Positions 43,547 through 56,579 are shown, numbered from the stretch's first letter. The stretch is 64,000 nucleotides of DNA from Pacificimonas sp963710205 (GCA_963710205.1 CAVPZG010000005.1:186001-250000); one strand, 5' to 3'. Numbers and translations are program-made. The notes: generated from the letters alone by a model not told the origin.

Positions 43547-45556
43547 TCAGACGTCGAGGAAGCTCCGCATCTTGCGGCTGCGGCTCGGATGTTTCAGCTT
43601 GCGGAGTGCCTTCGCCTCGATCTGACGAATGCGCTCCCGCGTCACACTGAACTGCTGGCCGACCTCCTCCAGCGTATGGTCGGTATTCATGCCGATACCA
43701 AAACGCATGCGAAGCACGCGCTCCTCGCGCGGCGTCAGCGAGGCGAGCACGCGCGTCACGGTTTCCTTCAGGTTCGCATGGACGGCGGCGTCGACGGGGA
43801 TGATCGCATTCTTGTCCTCGATGAAATCGCCCAGCTGCGAATCTTCCTCGTCGCCAATGGGCGTCTCGAGCGAAATCGGTTCCTTGGCGATCTTCATCAC
43901 CTTGCGGACCTTGTCGAGCGGCATGCCAAGGCGCTCCGCCATCTCTTCCGGCGTCGGCTCGCGGCCGAATTCGTGCAGGAACTGGCGGCTGGTGCGGACC
44001 AGCTTGTTGATCGTTTCGATCATGTGCACCGGAATGCGGATGGTGCGCGCCTGATCAGCAATGGACCGCGTGATCGCCTGACGGATCCACCAGGTCGCAT
44101 AAGTCGAGAATTTGTAACCACGGCGATATTCGAACTTGTCGACCGCCTTCATCAGGCCAATATTGCCTTCCTGAATAAGATCAAGGAATTGCAGTCCGCG
44201 ATTGGTGTATTTTTTCGCAATGGAGATGACGAGACGCAGGTTCGCCTCCACCATTTCCTTCTTGGCGATGCGTGCCTCGCGCTCCGCCTTCTGCACCATG
44301 TTCACGATACGGCGGAAATCGGGCAGGCTGACACCCGTCTGCGCAGCGATGTCTGTCACCTGCATACGGATATTTTCGACCGCCTGCTGCTCGCCCTCGG
44401 CAAAGCTGGCCCATTTCGGGCCGCGCGACTTGACCTCGTCCAGCCAGCTTTCATCAAGCTCGTTGCCGACATAGGTTTCGAGGAAATCCCGGCGCGGGAT
44501 CTTGTAGCGTTCGGCGAGCCGCAGCATCTGACCCGACAGCGACATCAACCGCTTGTTGTAGCTGTAGAGCTGTTCGACCAGAAATTCGATCTTGGCATTG
44601 TTGAAGAACACGCTCTCGACCTTGTCGGTCAGTTCGCGGCGCAGCTTCTGATATTTGTTTTCCTGCTTCTCATCATAATCGAGACCGGAATTCATCGCGT
44701 CCAGACGCTCGTCCTGCAGCTTGGCGAACTTGGTATAGACCTTCTTGATGGCGTCGAACTGTTCGAGCGCGATGGGCGTGACGGCCTCTTCCATCTGCGC
44801 GAGCGACATGACCTGCTCGTCATCATCGTCCTTGTCGGCCTTCTTGGGCTTGGCATCCTGTTCGTCATCATCGCCATCGACGGAGGGCTCGTCCTCGACC
44901 TCGTCGTCGTCGTCCTTCAGTTCGACACCCTTGGGAAGGTCGCTGTCGTCGTCCGAATTGACTTCTTCCTCGGTCGGGCCCTGATTGAGCATGGCATCGA
45001 GATCGAGAATCTCGCGCAGCTGCATCTCGCCCTCTCGGACGGCATCGGCCCAGTAGATGATCGACGCGAAGGTGAGGGGACTTTCGCAAAGCCCCAGAAT
45101 CATGGTGTCGCGGCCCGCCTCGATGCGTTTGGCGATGGCGATCTCGCCCTCCCGGCTCAGGAGTTCGACCGCGCCCATCTCGCGCAGGTACATGCGGACG
45201 GGGTCGTCGGTCCGGTCCAGCTTTTCCTTGGTGCGGGTGGAGACGAACTTTTCCGGTGTCGTACCGTCGGCCTTGGCATCGGCGGGGGCGGGTGTGCCGT
45301 CATCACCGCTATCGTCGTCGATCTCGTCCGATTCCGTGACGTTGATGCCCATTTCGGACAGGGACGCCATCACATCCTCGATCTGGTCGGCGGTCATCTG
45401 GTCCTGCGGCAGCGCGTCGTTCAGCTGCTCCGTCGTGATCCAGCCGCGCTTCTTTGCAGCGGCGATCAGCTTCTTCACGCCCGCATCATTCATGTCGATC
45501 AGGGGTGCGCCGTCTTCCGCATCCACATTTTTCTTCGATTTTGCCGCCGTTGCCAT
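43547..45556 (-). CDS. rpoD: RNA polymerase primary sigma factor RpoD
   Basis: A 669-residue sigma-70. Region 1.1 is at the N-terminus, followed by a highly acidic Asp/Glu-rich insert (about 195-245, runs of Asp in VELKDDDDEVEDE). Region 2 has KFSTYATWWIRQAITRSIAD and region 4.2 has DHTLEEVGQQFSVTRERIRQ. It lies downstream of dnaG with a 27-bp gap, the macromolecular synthesis operon arrangement (here YqeY-dnaG-rpoD). Confidence 0.97.
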   Translation of the reverse strand: MATAAKSKKNVDAEDGAPLIDMNDAGVKKLIAAAKKRGWITTEQLNDALPQDQMTADQIEDVMASLSEMGINVTESDEIDDDSGDDGTPAPADAKADGTTPEKFVSTRTKEKLDRTDDPVRMYLREMGAVELLSREGEIAIAKRIEAGRDTMILGLCESPLTFASIIYWADAVREGEMQLREILDLDAMLNQGPTEEEVNSDDDSDLPKGVELKDDDDEVEDEPSVDGDDDEQDAKPKKADKDDDDEQVMSLAQMEEAVTPIALEQFDAIKKVYTKFAKLQDERLDAMNSGLDYDEKQENKYQKLRRELTDKVESVFFNNAKIEFLVEQLYSYNKRLMSLSGQMLRLAERYKIPRRDFLETYVGNELDESWLDEVKSRGPKWASFAEGEQQAVENIRMQVTDIAAQTGVSLPDFRRIVNMVQKAEREARIAKKEMVEANLRLVISIAKKYTNRGLQFLDLIQEGNIGLMKAVDKFEYRRGYKFSTYATWWIRQAITRSIADQARTIRIPVHMIETINKLVRTSRQFLHEFGREPTPEEMAERLGMPLDKVRKVMKIAKEPISLETPIGDEEDSQLGDFIEDKNAIIPVDAAVHANLKETVTRVLASLTPREERVLRMRFGIGMNTDHTLEEVGQQFSVTRERIRQIEAKALRKLKHPSRSRKMRSFLDV

Positions 45557-45583
45557 ATGTTCCAGAACCTTTTTGAGCGCCGG

Positions 45584-47474
45584 TCACTCGTCTTTCGGAT
45601 CGTCCATCGCCGCCTCTTCCTCGGCAGTGCGTCGACCCTGGGCGAGCGCCCTTAGCTCGTTGTCAATGCGCAGCTTCTCTTTGGTAAGAGCAGTGCGGTT
45701 ATCAAAATCCTGCTGGGAAAGCGTGTCATAGCGCGCGCGCAGATCAGCTTCCTCAACATCGATATGCGCCAGCGCCATAAGGTGGCCAGCGACACATGCC
45801 AAGTCTTCCGCCGCCACGCGGGCGACCTCTGTATCCGGCGTCCGGGGCCGCGTGAAGCTGAAGGTCAGCCGGTTTGCAACCGTGACCTCTTCCGCGAGCT
45901 GACCGAGCCCTCTATCGTTCAGGTCGGAAGCCAGCCCCTGTTTGTCAAGCGCGGGCCGGTCAGAAACCGCACGAAAAATCGCCGCCCGCAGCCGCGCCTG
46001 TTCCGGATTTCGTGATTTCGAGATCGGCAACAGCCTCGCCGGCCTGGTCCACCAGCCATGGATTTTCCACAAGGCCGGCCAGAATTGCGAGGATTTCCCG
46101 CTCATAGGGCGTGCTGCCCGCCGTCGTCTTCATGCCAGCCGACGCACCGCCAAAGCGGTTGTCGAAACGACGATCAAACCGCCTGCCAAATCCGCCGCCA
46201 TCGGCGCCGCGCTTCTGCACGAACATGGCGTCGAAGCGCGCCTTGAACTCGCTGCGGTAAAGCTGCTGGACGCTGCCGTCCCCGATCGTGGAGGCATGTT
46301 CGCCCAGCCGCTGCCGAACGGCGGCGCGGCGCTCGGGCGTTTTCAGGTCGATTCCCTCGGTTTCCGACCGCCAGATATGCTCGATCAGCGGTTCCGCGTT
46401 TTCAACGAGGGTCTCGAACGCCTTGAGGCCCTGCGCGCGGACAAGGTCGTCAGGATCCTTGCCCTCCGGCAGGATGGCGAAGCGCAGCGACTTTCCCGGT
46501 TCCAGCAGGGGCAGCGCGCGCACGGCCGCGCGGTTCGCCGCCCTGACGCCCGCCGCGTCGCCGTCAAAGCACAGGACAGGCTCCGGCACGGCGCGCCAGG
46601 CGAGTTTCATCTGGTCTTCGGTCATCGCCGTTCCCATGGGCGCGACGGCTTCGGCAAAGCCTGCCTGTGCCAGCGCGATGACGTCCATATAGCCCTCGAC
46701 GACGACCAGTCGCCCGGACTTGCGCGCAGGCGCGGCGGCGCGGTTCAGATTGTAAAGCAGGCGGCCCTTGTCGAACAAAGGCCCGTCGGGGCTGTTCAGA
46801 TATTTCGGCTCGCCCTTGCCGAGAATGCGGCCGCCGAAACCGACGGTGCGGCCGCGCATGTCGTGGATCGGAAAGATCAGGCGGCTGCGGAAGCGGTCGT
46901 AGGGATCGCGGCCCGCATCTTCGGGCTGCACCAGCAACCCCGCCGCGATCAGCTTTTCCCGCGGCGCATCGACCGCCTGCATCAGCGCCCCGCGACTGTC
47001 GGGCGCGAAACCGATGCCGAAGCTTTTCACCGTTTCAGCGGTCAGGCCGCGTTCCTCGACATATTTGCGCGCGTCCGCACCCTCGATGCTGCCCAGCTGC
47101 CTGCGGAACCAGTCCTCCGCCAGCGCCGCCACATCGTGCAGGCCCTGCGCCGCCCTGGCCCGCTCGCGCGCCTCCGGGCTTTCCTGCGGCATGTCGAGAC
47201 CGGCCTGTCCCGCCAGCTGCTCGACCGCGCCGCGAAAATCCTGCCCCTCCTGATCCATCAGGAAACTGACGACATCGCCGTGCGCGCCGCAGCCGAAACA
47301 GTGATAAAAGCCCTTGTCGTCATTGACGTAGAAGCTGGGCGTCTTTTCATTATGGAAAGGACAGCAGGCCTTCATTTCCCGGCCCGCGCGGATCAGCTTT
47401 ACCCGCCGTCCGACGATGTCGCTGACGGGGACGCGGGTGCGGATTTCGTCGAGAAATGATGGTGGGATGGACAC
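45584..47474 (-). CDS. dnaG: DNA primase DnaG, with an apparent +1 frameshift
   Basis: Primase that makes RNA primers for replication. The zinc site CHC2 is readable as Cys38, His41, Cys59 and Cys62 (CCPFHNEK, then FYHCFGCGAHG), and TOPRIM motifs include GRLVVVEGYMDVIALAQAGF and EPVLCFDGDAAGVRAA. The frame breaks at the TTT at 46008-46010. The first frame continues to a stop at 45960, while the C-terminal helicase-binding part (RNPEQARLRAAIFRAVSDRP to the end) is read one base over. Removing one T restores ITNPEQARLRAAIF and a protein of about 629 residues, normal for the family. Sequencing error is the favoured explanation. Confidence 0.9.
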
Positions 47475-47572
47475 AGGGACGATCGTTAGCGGCGCGACTC
47501 CGGCAACGGCAAGCGAATGGCCGTCCGGGCCGGACGTCGCCGGCGCAAACCTCTACACCGCTTCACACCCTG

Positions 47573-48031
47573 TCAGTCGCCCGCCATCAGTTCCTGTTTC
47601 ACCATCGCACCCGCCGTCGACATGTCGATCTGACCCGCAAAGCGCTCCTTAAGCTCGGCCATGACGACACCCATGTCCTTCAGGCTGGTGGCGTTGAGTT
47701 CGGCGACGATTTCCCGCACAATTGCCTGCGCCTCCGCGGCGGGCATCATCTGCGGCATGAATTCCTCGATAACCTGCAGTTCGGACCGTTCCTGATCCGC
47801 CAGTTCCTCGCGTCCGCCCTTCACATACATGTCGATGGATTCGCGCCGCTGCTTCGCCATTTTCGTGAGGACCGAGGCGGCGAGCACGTCATTTCCGCCG
47901 CCGACGCCGAGGCGGTCATCGATTTCCTTCTGCTTGATGGCGGCCAGGATGGCGCGCGTGGCGGCGACGCGGCCCTTGTCACCCGACTTCATGGCGGCGA
48001 TCTGCGCCGCCTTCACCTGCTGTGCGATCAT
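47573..48031 (-). CDS. GatB/YqeY domain-containing protein
   Basis: A 152-residue protein with the YqeY/GatB tail domain, the tRNA-binding-like module also found at the C-terminus of GatB. It opens MIAQQVKAAQIAAMKSGDKG and contains VVMAELKERFAGQIDMSTAG near 125-144. The start at 48031 follows GGAGTTCGCACC on the minus strand. It precedes dnaG by about 98 bp on the same strand and is divergent from carA. A role in tRNA quality control is proposed for the family but unproven. Confidence 0.9.
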   Translation of the reverse strand: MIAQQVKAAQIAAMKSGDKGRVAATRAILAAIKQKEIDDRLGVGGGNDVLAASVLTKMAKQRRESIDMYVKGGREELADQERSELQVIEEFMPQMMPAAEAQAIVREIVAELNATSLKDMGVVMAELKERFAGQIDMSTAGAMVKQELMAGD

Positions 48032-48091
48032 GGTGCGAACTCCGTTTGAATGAGGCGTACAGATAATCACTGGTGCGCATGATTAACAGAA

Positions 48092-48120
48092 TTGACCCGA
48101 ATCCATCCGGCGCGTAGCAC
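48092..48120 (+). promoter_or_regulatory. Possible sigma-70 promoter for carA
   Basis: TTGACC (48092-48097) and TAGCAC (48115-48120) with 17-bp spacing, 48 bp before the carA start. The -10 element is weak. Confidence 0.3.
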
Positions 48121-48167
48121 GCCCCCTTAGCTTACAGATCAGCCCCAACCCAAGGAGCGCACCCCGC

Positions 48168-49328
48168 GTGACCGAAGACGACCGCCTGCGCCCCCCGTCC
48201 GGAGCCACGGGCGCGCTGATTCTGGCATCAGGCGAGGTGATCTGGGGCAGGGGGTTTGGCGCGGCGGGCCATGCGGTCGGGGAAGTCTGCTTCAACACGG
48301 CGATGACCGGTTATCAGGAGATCATGACCGATCCCAGCTATGCCCGGCAGATCGTCACCTTCACCTTTCCCCATATCGGCAATGTCGGCGTCAATGACGA
48401 GGATGTGGAGGCGGACACGCCGCACGCGGTCGGCTGCGTGGTGCGGGAGGATGTGACCGCCCCCAGCAACTTCCGCAGCGCCGAGCGCCTCGACGACTGG
48501 CTGGCGCGGCACGGGCGCATCGGCATTTCGGGCGTCGATACCCGCGCGCTGACCCGCAAAGTCAGGATCGAGGGGGCGCCCAACGCGGTCATCGCGCACG
48601 CACCGGACGGCGAATTCGACATGGACATGCTGCTGGCCGCCGCGAGGGGCTGGAGCGGGCTGGAAGGCCTCGACCTCGCCAAGGACGTGACGCGCGAGGA
48701 TACGGGCGGCTGGAACGATGGGCCGTGGCAGCTGGGGCAGGGTTTTGCCGTGGGCCCCAAAGACGGCCCGCATGTCGTTGCCATCGACTATGGCGCGAAG
48801 AAGAACATCCTTCGCCGCCTGGTCAATGCCGGTGCGCGCGTGACGGTCGTTCCGGCAAAGGCGACGTTCGACGAGATCATGGCGCTGAAGCCCGCAGGCG
48901 TGTTCCTGTCGAACGGCCCCGGCGATCCCGCCGCGACGGGCGAATATGCCGTCCCTGTCATCACACAGCTGCTGGAGGCGGACATGCCCATTTTCGGCAT
49001 CTGCCTCGGCCACCAGCTCCTCGGCCTTGCGGCGGGCGCGAAGACGTCGAAGATGTTCCAGGGGCATCGGGGCGCGAACCACCCCGTCCAGCGGCTCTCC
49101 GATGGCCGCGTCGAGATCACCAGCATGAACCACGGTTTCGCTGTCGATGCGGACACACTGCCGGAGGGCGTGGAGGCAACGCATACCAGCCTGTTTGATG
49201 GCACGCTTTGCGGGATCGAGGTGACGGGCAAGCGGGCGTTCGGGGTGCAGTATCACCCGGAAGCCAGCCCGGGTCCGATGGACAGCGATTATCTGTTCGA
49301 GAAGTTCGTGGGTGGGTTGCCAGTATGA
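48168..49328 (+). CDS. carA: Carbamoyl phosphate synthase small subunit
   Basis: A 386-residue glutaminase subunit that supplies ammonia to CarB for arginine and pyrimidine synthesis. The class I amidotransferase active site is FGICLGHQLLGLAAG with its Cys, and the trailing His/Glu segment is VQYHPEASPGPMD. The start is GTG at 48168 with AAGGAG at 48152-48157. Its TGA overlaps an ATG as ATGA, showing that another reading frame once followed directly. Confidence 0.97.
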   Translation: MTEDDRLRPPSGATGALILASGEVIWGRGFGAAGHAVGEVCFNTAMTGYQEIMTDPSYARQIVTFTFPHIGNVGVNDEDVEADTPHAVGCVVREDVTAPSNFRSAERLDDWLARHGRIGISGVDTRALTRKVRIEGAPNAVIAHAPDGEFDMDMLLAAARGWSGLEGLDLAKDVTREDTGGWNDGPWQLGQGFAVGPKDGPHVVAIDYGAKKNILRRLVNAGARVTVVPAKATFDEIMALKPAGVFLSNGPGDPAATGEYAVPVITQLLEADMPIFGICLGHQLLGLAAGAKTSKMFQGHRGANHPVQRLSDGRVEITSMNHGFAVDADTLPEGVEATHTSLFDGTLCGIEVTGKRAFGVQYHPEASPGPMDSDYLFEKFVGGLPV

Positions 49329-50044
49329 GTGCAGCCATGAACTACACAGAATTTGAGACTGTTCTTTTGATCGAGTGCCTATGTCCTTACCGAGCAAGAT
49401 GGCCAAAGACATGGTTAGTGTAAGCGAAATCGTTGAAAAGTGCGGCCTGCAACGCAAAACCAAACTGGATACACAGGGCTTTAGCACAGTTTGTCGATAC
49501 AGGACTTGCAAGAGACGCTAGGCGTATGGGCGGAGAATTAGAGACAGTCCGTCTGGCTATTCAGCTTCTGGCATTAAAGAAGCAGAAAGACTAATTTCGC
49601 CAAGGTGACGTTAAATATGAAGTCATAAAATCGTCTTCTAATAGTGTCGAGTCAGTTCGCAAAAGCAGCAGAATTATCGACCGTTAAAGAAGCCTCAGCA
49701 TGCGATTGCGTCCTGCAGCTGACAGAGATGTGCGCTACGACGACAACTATATTCCAATCGAAGACGAAATCGAGAGACTGGAAGAATTTGTGGAGTTCTG
49801 CTGAAAAGCAATAATGACGCCAATATTTCTCAGGCCGGATGAGCACATCCGATCAGGAATTATGCTATTGAAGAGCATGAAAAATAAAGCAATTCCTGTT
49901 TCTATAGGGGCTCTAAAATTTCTCATCATTGATCCGATCAAGCGTGTTATCGAGTCCGGCTTAGAAAACAGCTTGGGAGACTATAATTGAGAGCGCTGCG
50001 TTATTGTTAGCGGTACATAGTTTGACACAGATCGGCACGATTTA

Positions 50045-50045
<1 letters not shown>
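49325..50045 (+). pseudogene. Decayed gene between carA and carB
   Basis: This 0.7-kb AT-rich spacer contains no intact gene of useful size, but one continuous protein can be threaded through it by changing frame several times. Pieces in order include MNYTEFETVLLIE (frame of 49325), YVLTEQDGQRHG (49380), MVSVSEIVEKCGLQ (49411), NWIHRALAQFVDTGLARDAR (frame of 49424), GIKEAERL (49570), GDVKYEVIKSSSNSVESVRK (from 49604), PAADRDVRYDDNYIPIEDEI (from 49715), a 58-residue ORF (49814-49990), and TIIESAALLLAVHSLTQIGT to a stop at 50043-50045. It starts as ATGA with carA and ends as TAATG with carB, as in a real operon gene. Product family unknown; the C-terminus is hydrophobic. Confidence 0.7.
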
Positions 50046-53287
<3,242 letters not shown>

Positions 53288-53369
53288 GTTTTCCGACAGC
53301 TCAGCTAAATGGCCTGGCGAGGGTTTCGCCGGCAGCGGCTTCTGTCTTTTGTCATGAGGAAATAAGCCA

Positions 53370-53849
53370 ATGGCAACGCTTGAAAAAATGCCAATGCTCC
53401 GAGAGGGGTACGATTCGATGCAGGCGCTGCTGACGCGGCTGAAATCGACGGACCGTCACGAAGTCGTGACCGCCATCGAGGAGGCGCGCGCCCACGGCGA
53501 CCTGTCCGAGAATGCCGAATATCACGCCGCCAAGGAAAAGCAGGGCCAGATCGAGGCGCAGATCACCGACCTGGAGGACAAGATCAGCCGGGCGCAGATC
53601 ATCGACCCGGCGGACCTGAGCGGCGACAGGATCGTGTTCGCGGCGACGGTGAAGCTGCTCGACGAAGACGACAAGCCCGTCACCTATCAGATCGTCGGTC
53701 CCTATGAGGCGGACGCGAAGGGTGGACGTATTTCCTACACCTCGCCGCTGGGCCGGGCGATGATCGGTCGCCGCGTCGGCGACGAGATCGAGGTCTCCAC
53801 GCCTTCTGGCGAGAAATATTACGAAGTCGCCGGGATAGAGTTCAAATAG
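53370..53849 (+). CDS. greA: Transcription elongation factor GreA
   Basis: A 159-residue factor that rescues backtracked RNA polymerase. The N-terminal coiled coil carries the acidic tip residues in DLSENAEYHAAKEKQGQIEA, and the C-terminal FKBP-like domain has SYTSPLGRAMIGRRVGDEIE. It starts 83 bp after carB. The stop is directly followed by the open rhomboid frame. Confidence 0.96.
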   Translation: MATLEKMPMLREGYDSMQALLTRLKSTDRHEVVTAIEEARAHGDLSENAEYHAAKEKQGQIEAQITDLEDKISRAQIIDPADLSGDRIVFAATVKLLDEDDKPVTYQIVGPYEADAKGGRISYTSPLGRAMIGRRVGDEIEVSTPSGEKYYEVAGIEFK

Positions 53850-53965
53850 ACCCGGTTCGACCCCGTCAGTCCGCACTGTGGCAGCAGGCGCCCGTCACTT
53901 CGGCGCTGGCTGCCATTTGCGGCGTCATTTTTCTTTTCGACCTGATTGATCCCGCTTTTGTCGGC

Positions 53966-54487
53966 ATGAACCTGTCGCTGATCCCCGCCCGGCTGACGGG
54001 CGCGATCAGCGTTGCCGACGCGGTCGTTCCCGCAATCCTGACGCCCGTTACCATGCAGTTCGTCCACGCGGGCATCGGACATTTGTTCATCAACATGGTC
54101 ATGCTGCTGTTCGTCGGCCGGTTTGTCGAGGGGCTGCTGGGCAGCGGGCGCTACCTTGCGCTCTATCTGGTCTGCGGCATTGCGGGCGCCCTCTTGGAAA
54201 CGGTCATCACGCCGGAATCGCTGGTGCCGCATGTCGGCGCATCGGGGGCCATCTCAGGCATATTCGCCGCGCATGTCATGATCTTTGGCAATCGCGGCGA
54301 TACCAGCGACCGCAATCGCGGCCTGAAGCTGGCGGCAGTCTGGATCGGATTGCAACTGATGACGGGCCTTGTTTTCAACAGCGGCGGGGCAGGCGGCGGT
54401 ATCGCCATCTGGGCGCATGTCGGCGGGTTCCTCCTCGGTCTCGTCCTCGCCTTGCCGCTGGCAAGGGATGCCATTTCGTCGCGCTAG
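53966..54487 (+). CDS. Rhomboid family intramembrane serine protease (true start uncertain)
   Basis: Rhomboid protease with the catalytic Ser in VGASGAISGIFAAH and the catalytic His in IAIWAHVGGFLLG, both inside hydrophobic helices. From the ATG at 53966 the protein is 173 residues long. The frame, however, stays open upstream to inside greA, and the sequence between 53894 and 53962 encodes a clear first membrane helix (VTSALAAICGVIFLFDLIDP). No ATG, GTG or TTG is available in that region, so the real start is unclear, or a base error hides it. The substrate is unknown. Confidence 0.75.
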   Translation: MNLSLIPARLTGAISVADAVVPAILTPVTMQFVHAGIGHLFINMVMLLFVGRFVEGLLGSGRYLALYLVCGIAGALLETVITPESLVPHVGASGAISGIFAAHVMIFGNRGDTSDRNRGLKLAAVWIGLQLMTGLVFNSGGAGGGIAIWAHVGGFLLGLVLALPLARDAISSR

Positions 54488-54552
54488 GTCCTGAGGAACA
54501 AGACCGCGGTCAGGCCGTTGTTTGATTAGAGATAATCACACGGAGAAACGAC

Positions 54553-55050
54553 ATGACCACCGCCCGCGATTTCAAGGCAGAATTCTGGAAACATCTTGAT
54601 GACAGCCCCTTTGTGATGCTGTCCCTGCCAGCGGTGGACGGCGGCCATTCGCAGCCCATGTCGGTGCAGTTCGACGATGATTACCCGGACCAGCTCTATT
54701 TTTTCACATCGAGCGACAGCGGCTGGGTAAAGGGCCTGCGCGACACGAACCGCGCGCTTGTCAGTTATGTCGCCAAGGGACATGATTATTTTGGCAGCAT
54801 CCACGGCATGATGACCATCGACAACGATCCGGCCAAGATCGACAAATTCTGGTCGCCAGTCGTTTCCGCATGGTTCGAGGGCGGACGTGAAGATCCCAAG
54901 GTGACGCTCCTCCGCATGGACCTTGGCCGCGCGGAGTTCTGGGAGGCCGGAACCGGATCCTTCCTGAAGGAGATGGCGTCGGCGATCTTCTCAGACACGG
55001 CGCATGAAGAAGCCAAGAAGCATCATATCGAGACGCGCTTCGCGGCATAA
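54553..55050 (+). CDS. Pyridoxamine 5'-phosphate oxidase-like (general stress protein 26 type) protein
   Basis: A 165-residue split-barrel flavin-binding protein. Its core DSPFVMLSLPAVDGGHSQPM at about 16-35 and SDSGWVKGLRDTNRALVSYV at about 54-73 match the PNPOx-like general stress group rather than true PdxH. It starts with ATG after GGAGAAACGAC and ends before a strong terminator. Binding of FMN or F420 cannot be distinguished here. Confidence 0.85.
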   Translation: MTTARDFKAEFWKHLDDSPFVMLSLPAVDGGHSQPMSVQFDDDYPDQLYFFTSSDSGWVKGLRDTNRALVSYVAKGHDYFGSIHGMMTIDNDPAKIDKFWSPVVSAWFEGGREDPKVTLLRMDLGRAEFWEAGTGSFLKEMASAIFSDTAHEEAKKHHIETRFAA

Positions 55051-55073
55051 GCGGCGATTGAGCGAGTTTGCGG

Positions 55074-55099
55074 AAGGGCCGGTTTCGACCGGCCCTTTT
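55074..55099 (+). terminator. Terminator after the PNPOx-like gene
   Basis: A perfect 10-bp stem (55074-55083 with 55088-55097) closed by a TTCG loop and running into TTTT, 24 bp after the stop. Confidence 0.85.
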
Positions 55100-55103
55100 C
55101 AGT

Positions 55104-56090
55104 TCAGCCCCAAAGCTCCGCCGTCGGCGGGAACACATCGCTGCCTTCGAATTGCAAGCCATGTTCGCGGTCCCGCGCCAGCAGGAGCGGTCCGTCCAGG
55201 TCTGCGAACTGGCCGTGGATTGCCGCGTAAAAGGCAGGTGCGATCCCCAGCGAGGTCGACAGCATGCACCCCGTCATCACGCCCATCCCCGCCGCTTTCG
55301 CGCCCGAAATCAGGCGCAGCGCCTCGGTAAGTCCGCCGGCCTTGTCGAGTTTCACGTTTATGAACTCGAAGCGGCCGAGGCAGGCGTCGAGGCTGGCCAG
55401 GTCATGCACGCTTTCGTCCGCGCAGAAGGGGATGGCGGCGCGCACATGCTCCATCTCCGCCTCACGTCCCGCGGGCAGCGGCTGCTCGATCAGCTCCACC
55501 CGGTGCAGTGCCAGCGCCGCCGTCATGCGTTCGATGTCGAGGCCGTCCCACGCTTCGTTGGCATCGACGATGATGCGCGCATCGGGCGCCCCACGCCGCA
55601 CGGCATCGACCCTGTCCTCGTCGCCTTCGCCCGCCAGCTTGACCTTCAGCAGTTCCCGGCCAGCCGCCTTTCGCGCCGCGGCCTCCATCACTTCGGGCTC
55701 CGCGACGCTGATCGTATAGGCGGTCAGCAGCGGCGCGGGCTTCGGCAGGCCAATGCGTTCCCATACGCGCCTGCCGGTCAGTTTCGCCTCAAGATCCCAC
55801 AATGCCGCGTCGAGCGCATTGCGTGCCGCCCCGGCGGGCATCGCCGTCAGCAACGCCTCGCGCGAGACCGATCCGGCGACAGCATCGGTCATGGCGAACA
55901 GGTCCGCCGCGACGCTTTCCGCCGTCTCGCCGCGATAGTAGATGGCGGTCGCCTCTCCGCGCCCGCGAATGTTTCCGACGGTGATTTCGGCAACGACAAC
56001 ATCGACATGCGTTTTTGCACCGCGCGAAATCGTGAATGCGCCCTCGGTCGGAAAGCGCTCTATGCGGACGGACAGGATCGGCTGGCTCAT
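55104..56090 (-). CDS. Dipeptide (L-Ala-D/L-Glu) epimerase, enolase superfamily
   Basis: A 328-residue muconate-cycloisomerase-like enzyme. The lysine pair is in ELLKVKLAGEG (K-x-K near 145-150), and the metal ligands are in IIVDANEAWD, ELIEQPLP and FCADESVHD. The opposite lysine is in NVKLDKAGGLTEAL. These are the family marks of L-Ala-D/L-Glu epimerases that act on cell-wall dipeptides. The start at 56090 follows AGGATCGCTT on the minus strand; two upstream Met codons are less well supported. It is divergent from a PilZ gene. Confidence 0.9.
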   Translation of the reverse strand: MSQPILSVRIERFPTEGAFTISRGAKTHVDVVVAEITVGNIRGRGEATAIYYRGETAESVAADLFAMTDAVAGSVSREALLTAMPAGAARNALDAALWDLEAKLTGRRVWERIGLPKPAPLLTAYTISVAEPEVMEAAARKAAGRELLKVKLAGEGDEDRVDAVRRGAPDARIIVDANEAWDGLDIERMTAALALHRVELIEQPLPAGREAEMEHVRAAIPFCADESVHDLASLDACLGRFEFINVKLDKAGGLTEALRLISGAKAAGMGVMTGCMLSTSLGIAPAFYAAIHGQFADLDGPLLLARDREHGLQFEGSDVFPPTAELWG

Positions 56091-56119
56091 AAGCGATCCT
56101 TTAACCAACTCATTTTTAT

Positions 56120-56461
56120 ATGCGAGACATGACCGATCTTTGGGAGAAGCCTGTCGATCCGGAGGCGGATGCCGATGTGGAGGGCCGCCGCCAGACCCGC
56201 GCGCGCAGTCGCCATCTGGTCGGGCTGAAGATGGCGGACGGCCGCGTTTGCAACGGCCTTCTTCTCGACATATCGCTTATCGGCGCGCGCGTGGAATCGT
56301 CGGCGCCGCTGACGGTCGGGGACAGCCTTATTTTTTCCAGTGTCCGCATGGGCGAGCGCCCCGCCGAAGTCGTCTGGTCGGAGGGAAAGCAGGTCGGCCT
56401 TCGCTTTCTGGACAAGATGGCCGCGCAGGCCGTTACGCGCAGGCGCAATCCGGCCTGCTGA
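56120..56461 (+). CDS. PilZ domain protein
   Basis: A 113-residue single PilZ domain. The cyclic-di-GMP-binding RxxxR motif is RQTRARSRHLVGLKMADG (positions about 24-41), and the conserved LLDISLIGARVES follows, with the expected spacing. It likely signals c-di-GMP levels to a motility or surface process; a GGDEF/EAL protein is encoded at 28-30.5 kb and flagellar genes at 19.4-21.5 kb. No neighbours suggest a direct partner. Confidence 0.9.
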   Translation: MRDMTDLWEKPVDPEADADVEGRRQTRARSRHLVGLKMADGRVCNGLLLDISLIGARVESSAPLTVGDSLIFSSVRMGERPAEVVWSEGKQVGLRFLDKMAAQAVTRRRNPAC

Positions 56462-56579
56462 TCCGCTCGCTTCGCCGGGAAGGCAATTGTGACCGGCCCT
56501 GCCTTTCGCTAGAGCGCCAGTTTGCAGATGGCGCATGAATGGCGCCGACAAACGAGAAGGCGGGGCCATTATCTACAGC

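Noticed and set aside
42767..45655. Very long plus-strand open frame of 962 codons opposite rpoD
   Set aside because: It lies exactly opposite rpoD and the exported protein gene, has no recognisable domain and shows the composition of a codon-position shadow in a high-GC genome.
45942..47459. 505-codon plus-strand frame opposite dnaG
   Set aside because: Shadow of the primase coding region; no family resemblance.
49652..49941. Two minus-strand 64-codon frames in the carA-carB spacer
   Set aside because: They overlap each other and oppose the frame-threaded plus-strand remnant; no recognisable motif.
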